Assembly: GCA_016713325.1 (NCBI GenBank)
Contig: JADJPJ010000043.1
Span: forward strand, 1-64,000
Direction of reading: 5' to 3'
Source of the DNA: Candidatus Flexifilum affinis
Lineage (GTDB): Bacteria > Chloroflexota > Anaerolineae > Aggregatilineales > Phototrophicaceae
Length of the DNA: 64,000 bases
The notes beneath the pieces were generated by a model. The model did not search any database and had not been told where the DNA came from. It saw only the letters and a program-made list of their open reading frames with translations. Below, one piece after another: positions 62,765 to 64,000 of this stretch; position 1 is the first letter of the stretch; every line of letters begins with the position of its first letter. Position numbers and translations under genes: made by a program.

Positions 62765-63692
62765 AATCACCCCTCAGCCACCCGACTACGCGCGCCTCGT
62801 ACTCCGCCGGCACGGTGCGCAGGCCGCCAATGTGCCCGCCTTCCGGGATGACCCACACCTCGGCGCGGCCGGGTGCTGCTTCCGCATAGGTGTTGGCGTA
62901 TTCCACCTCGTCGGTAGCGTCCGCCGCGGCGATCAGCAGGAAGCGGGTCGCCCCGGAGTCGCGGATCGAGTCCTGCATGGCGATCGGCGCATCGTCTCCG
63001 GTGATCAGCCGCACCACGGTGTAGCCGATCCACGGCTGCAGCCCGCGAACCGTGTCGGCATGGGAGGCGATGGCGCGGAACTCGGCCATCGAGCGGTGGG
63101 CCGTGCCCTCGCTGACGATGGCGGTCATGGCCGGGTTGGCCGAGGCCGCGCCGACCAGCACCTCGCCGCCCAGGGACAACCCCAGCCCGCCGATGGTCGT
63201 CACCTCGGGTTGGCCGCTCAGGAAGGTCACCGCCGCGGCCACATCCGCGCCGCCCTCCCAGCCATAGAGGTTGGTCTGGCCTTCACTTTCGCCGTGCCCG
63301 CGCTGATCGTAGGTCAGGACGCCGAAGCCGTGGCGGGCCAGCATCTCGGCATAGGGCCGCACACCCTCGCGGGAATTGCTCGCCCCGTGGACCAGCACGA
63401 CGGCAGGTCCTGGCTCTGCGCCGCTTTGCGGTCGGGCATACCAGGCCGCCAGCCGGACGCCGTCAGCGGTCGTCAGGGTGAGCGCCTCAAAGCCCTCCGG
63501 CGGGGCGCCCACCGGTTCGCGCGGCATCGACGTGGCGGCGATGCCGAATCCGACCGGGACGACGACGAAGGTGACGATCACAAAGAGCAAGACGAGAAGG
63601 ATCGCGAGTCGAAGAAGCAGGCGCGGCAGCCGGGCGCGGAGGGTGCGCTCGCGGGCCTGGGTCATGGGAGGGACATTGGCGGGATCGGTCAT
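62763..63692 (-). CDS. Membrane-anchored alpha/beta-hydrolase
   Basis: A 309-residue serine hydrolase with an N-terminal membrane helix (about residues 26-55). The fold is clear: 'PAVVLVHGASNSREG' (oxyanion loop), 'GFGVLTYDQRGHGESEG', nucleophile elbow 'GGLGLSLGGEVLVG' with Ser in G-L-S-L-G, and a C-terminal His in 'IPEGGHIGGL'. The acid is probably Asp in 'AAADATDEVEY'. It resembles lysophospholipase/peptidase-like members of the superfamily; the substrate is unknown. It ends at a heptamer repeat tract. Confidence 0.87.
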   Translation of the reverse strand: MTDPANVPPMTQARERTLRARLPRLLLRLAILLVLLFVIVTFVVVPVGFGIAATSMPREPVGAPPEGFEALTLTTADGVRLAAWYARPQSGAEPGPAVVLVHGASNSREGVRPYAEMLARHGFGVLTYDQRGHGESEGQTNLYGWEGGADVAAAVTFLSGQPEVTTIGGLGLSLGGEVLVGAASANPAMTAIVSEGTAHRSMAEFRAIASHADTVRGLQPWIGYTVVRLITGDDAPIAMQDSIRDSGATRFLLIAAADATDEVEYANTYAEAAPGRAEVWVIPEGGHIGGLRTVPAEYEARVVGWLRGD

Positions 63693-63803
63693 TTCACACT
63701 TCGCAGAGTCAACCGGAGCGGCCTCCCGCGCTGGGACGCAGCGCCCCGACGGGCGGAGTGTAACGCTTTGCTGGGTGGAGGGGGTGTGGGGTTCAGGTTG
63801 GAC

Positions 63804-64000
63804 CTACCCCGCGTCTTCTTCGTCCACCCAATCCTCGTCGGCCCAGTCGTCGTCCTCCGCAGCGGCTTCTTCGTCATGCGGCAGCGGCTCGATGCGGTCG
63901 GCCAGGGCGCTCAGCACGTTGTAGATGATCGGGCAGCTGGCGGCCCCCTCGACGGCGTCTTCCATGTTGTAGCGGAATTCCGGCGTGAGCTGGGGGTAGA
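63804..64000 (-). CDS. Partial acidic protein, possible ferredoxin-like C-terminus
   Basis: The last 65 residues of a gene running in from beyond the window end, stop at 63804. It reads 'LTPEFRYNMEDAVEGAASCP' then 'IIYNVLSALADRIEPLPHDE' and an acidic, Trp-containing tail ('DDDWADEDWVDEEDAG'). The 'EGAASCP' segment is reminiscent of the last Cys-Pro of single-cluster ferredoxins, but the other ligands would be outside the window. This is a tentative reading. Confidence 0.4.
   Translation of the reverse strand, partial: YPQLTPEFRYNMEDAVEGAASCPIIYNVLSALADRIEPLPHDEEAAAEDDDWADEDWVDEEDAG

Noticed and set aside
1..64000. tRNA and rRNA genes
   Set aside because: No cloverleaf with conserved T-loop (GGTTCRAATCC) and no rRNA-like stretch was noticed in the intergenic regions. 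A covariance search would settle it.

Overview
The window looks like an accessory-rich stretch of a GC-rich, carbohydrate-scavenging bacterium, most probably a member of the Chloroflexota (Anaerolineae-like). This is inferred from the mix of genes: several MalEFG-type sugar ABC transporters under LacI repressors, GH57/GH13/GH4 glycosidases, a Rieske/cytochrome b/dihaem cytochrome c operon, FG-GAP and WD40-like secreted proteins, and very abundant intergenic palindromes. No rRNA or tRNA gene was seen, so the placement is not certain.

Layout. 1-2192: a decayed sodium:solute symporter and its small DUF485 partner. 2400-5480: a broken IS630-type transposase, a lower-GC secreted beta-propeller gene and a stop-containing remnant. 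5523-8109: two sugar ABC permeases without a binding protein. 8521-15235: a frameshifted short-chain dehydrogenase, a secreted propeller plus LtrA-like membrane protein, a nucleoside hydrolase, RNase D and CorA. 15437-19109: a bc-type quinol oxidoreductase operon closed by a terminator. 19258-20868: an IS481-like element with about 120-bp inverted repeats, abutting maf. 21681-25033: SlyD and PcrA. 25672-30018: an NMT1/THI5-type ABC uptake system (two permeases, ATPase, binding protein). 30206-32014: a PAS histidine kinase. 32367-37239: an AddA-like helicase-nuclease split by repeat insertions, plus a membrane protein. 37486-41276: an Imm-5-like protein divergent from a DUF4062-STAND ATPase-repeat protein. 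41268-41890: a tandem block of dispersed repeats. 41900-46310: a secreted protein, a family 4 uracil-DNA glycosylase and a GH57 enzyme. 46771-52205: an alpha-glucan operon (binding protein, MalF, an internally deleted MalG, GH13, LacI). 52495-54179: a two-component pair. 54789-62378: a second sugar operon (LacI, MalF, MalG, binding protein) followed by an FG-GAP/UnbV protein and alpha-galactosidase MelA. 62763-64000: an alpha/beta hydrolase and a partial acidic protein.

The two sugar operons fit one logic: extracellular oligosaccharide is bound by a lipoprotein-like solute-binding protein, imported, and hydrolysed inside the cell by GH13 or GH4. Each operon has a recognisable promoter with palindromic or repeated TTTACTAAA-type operators at its -10 element. 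No ATPase is encoded with either, so a shared MsmX/MalK-type ATPase elsewhere is inferred.

Two themes stand out. First, the non-coding DNA is almost entirely built from a few repeat families (GTAGGG-led palindromes, CCCCTCACCCC stem-loops, AGTCGG...CCGGAGAAT hairpins and heptanucleotide-periodic purine tracts), and composites of them have entered a helicase gene twice, once in frame. Second, many otherwise good genes carry a single-base frameshift, several at G or C runs. Sequencing or assembly error is therefore a serious alternative to gene decay. The best candidate for new biology is the DUF4062-STAND-repeat protein beside the Imm-5-like gene.
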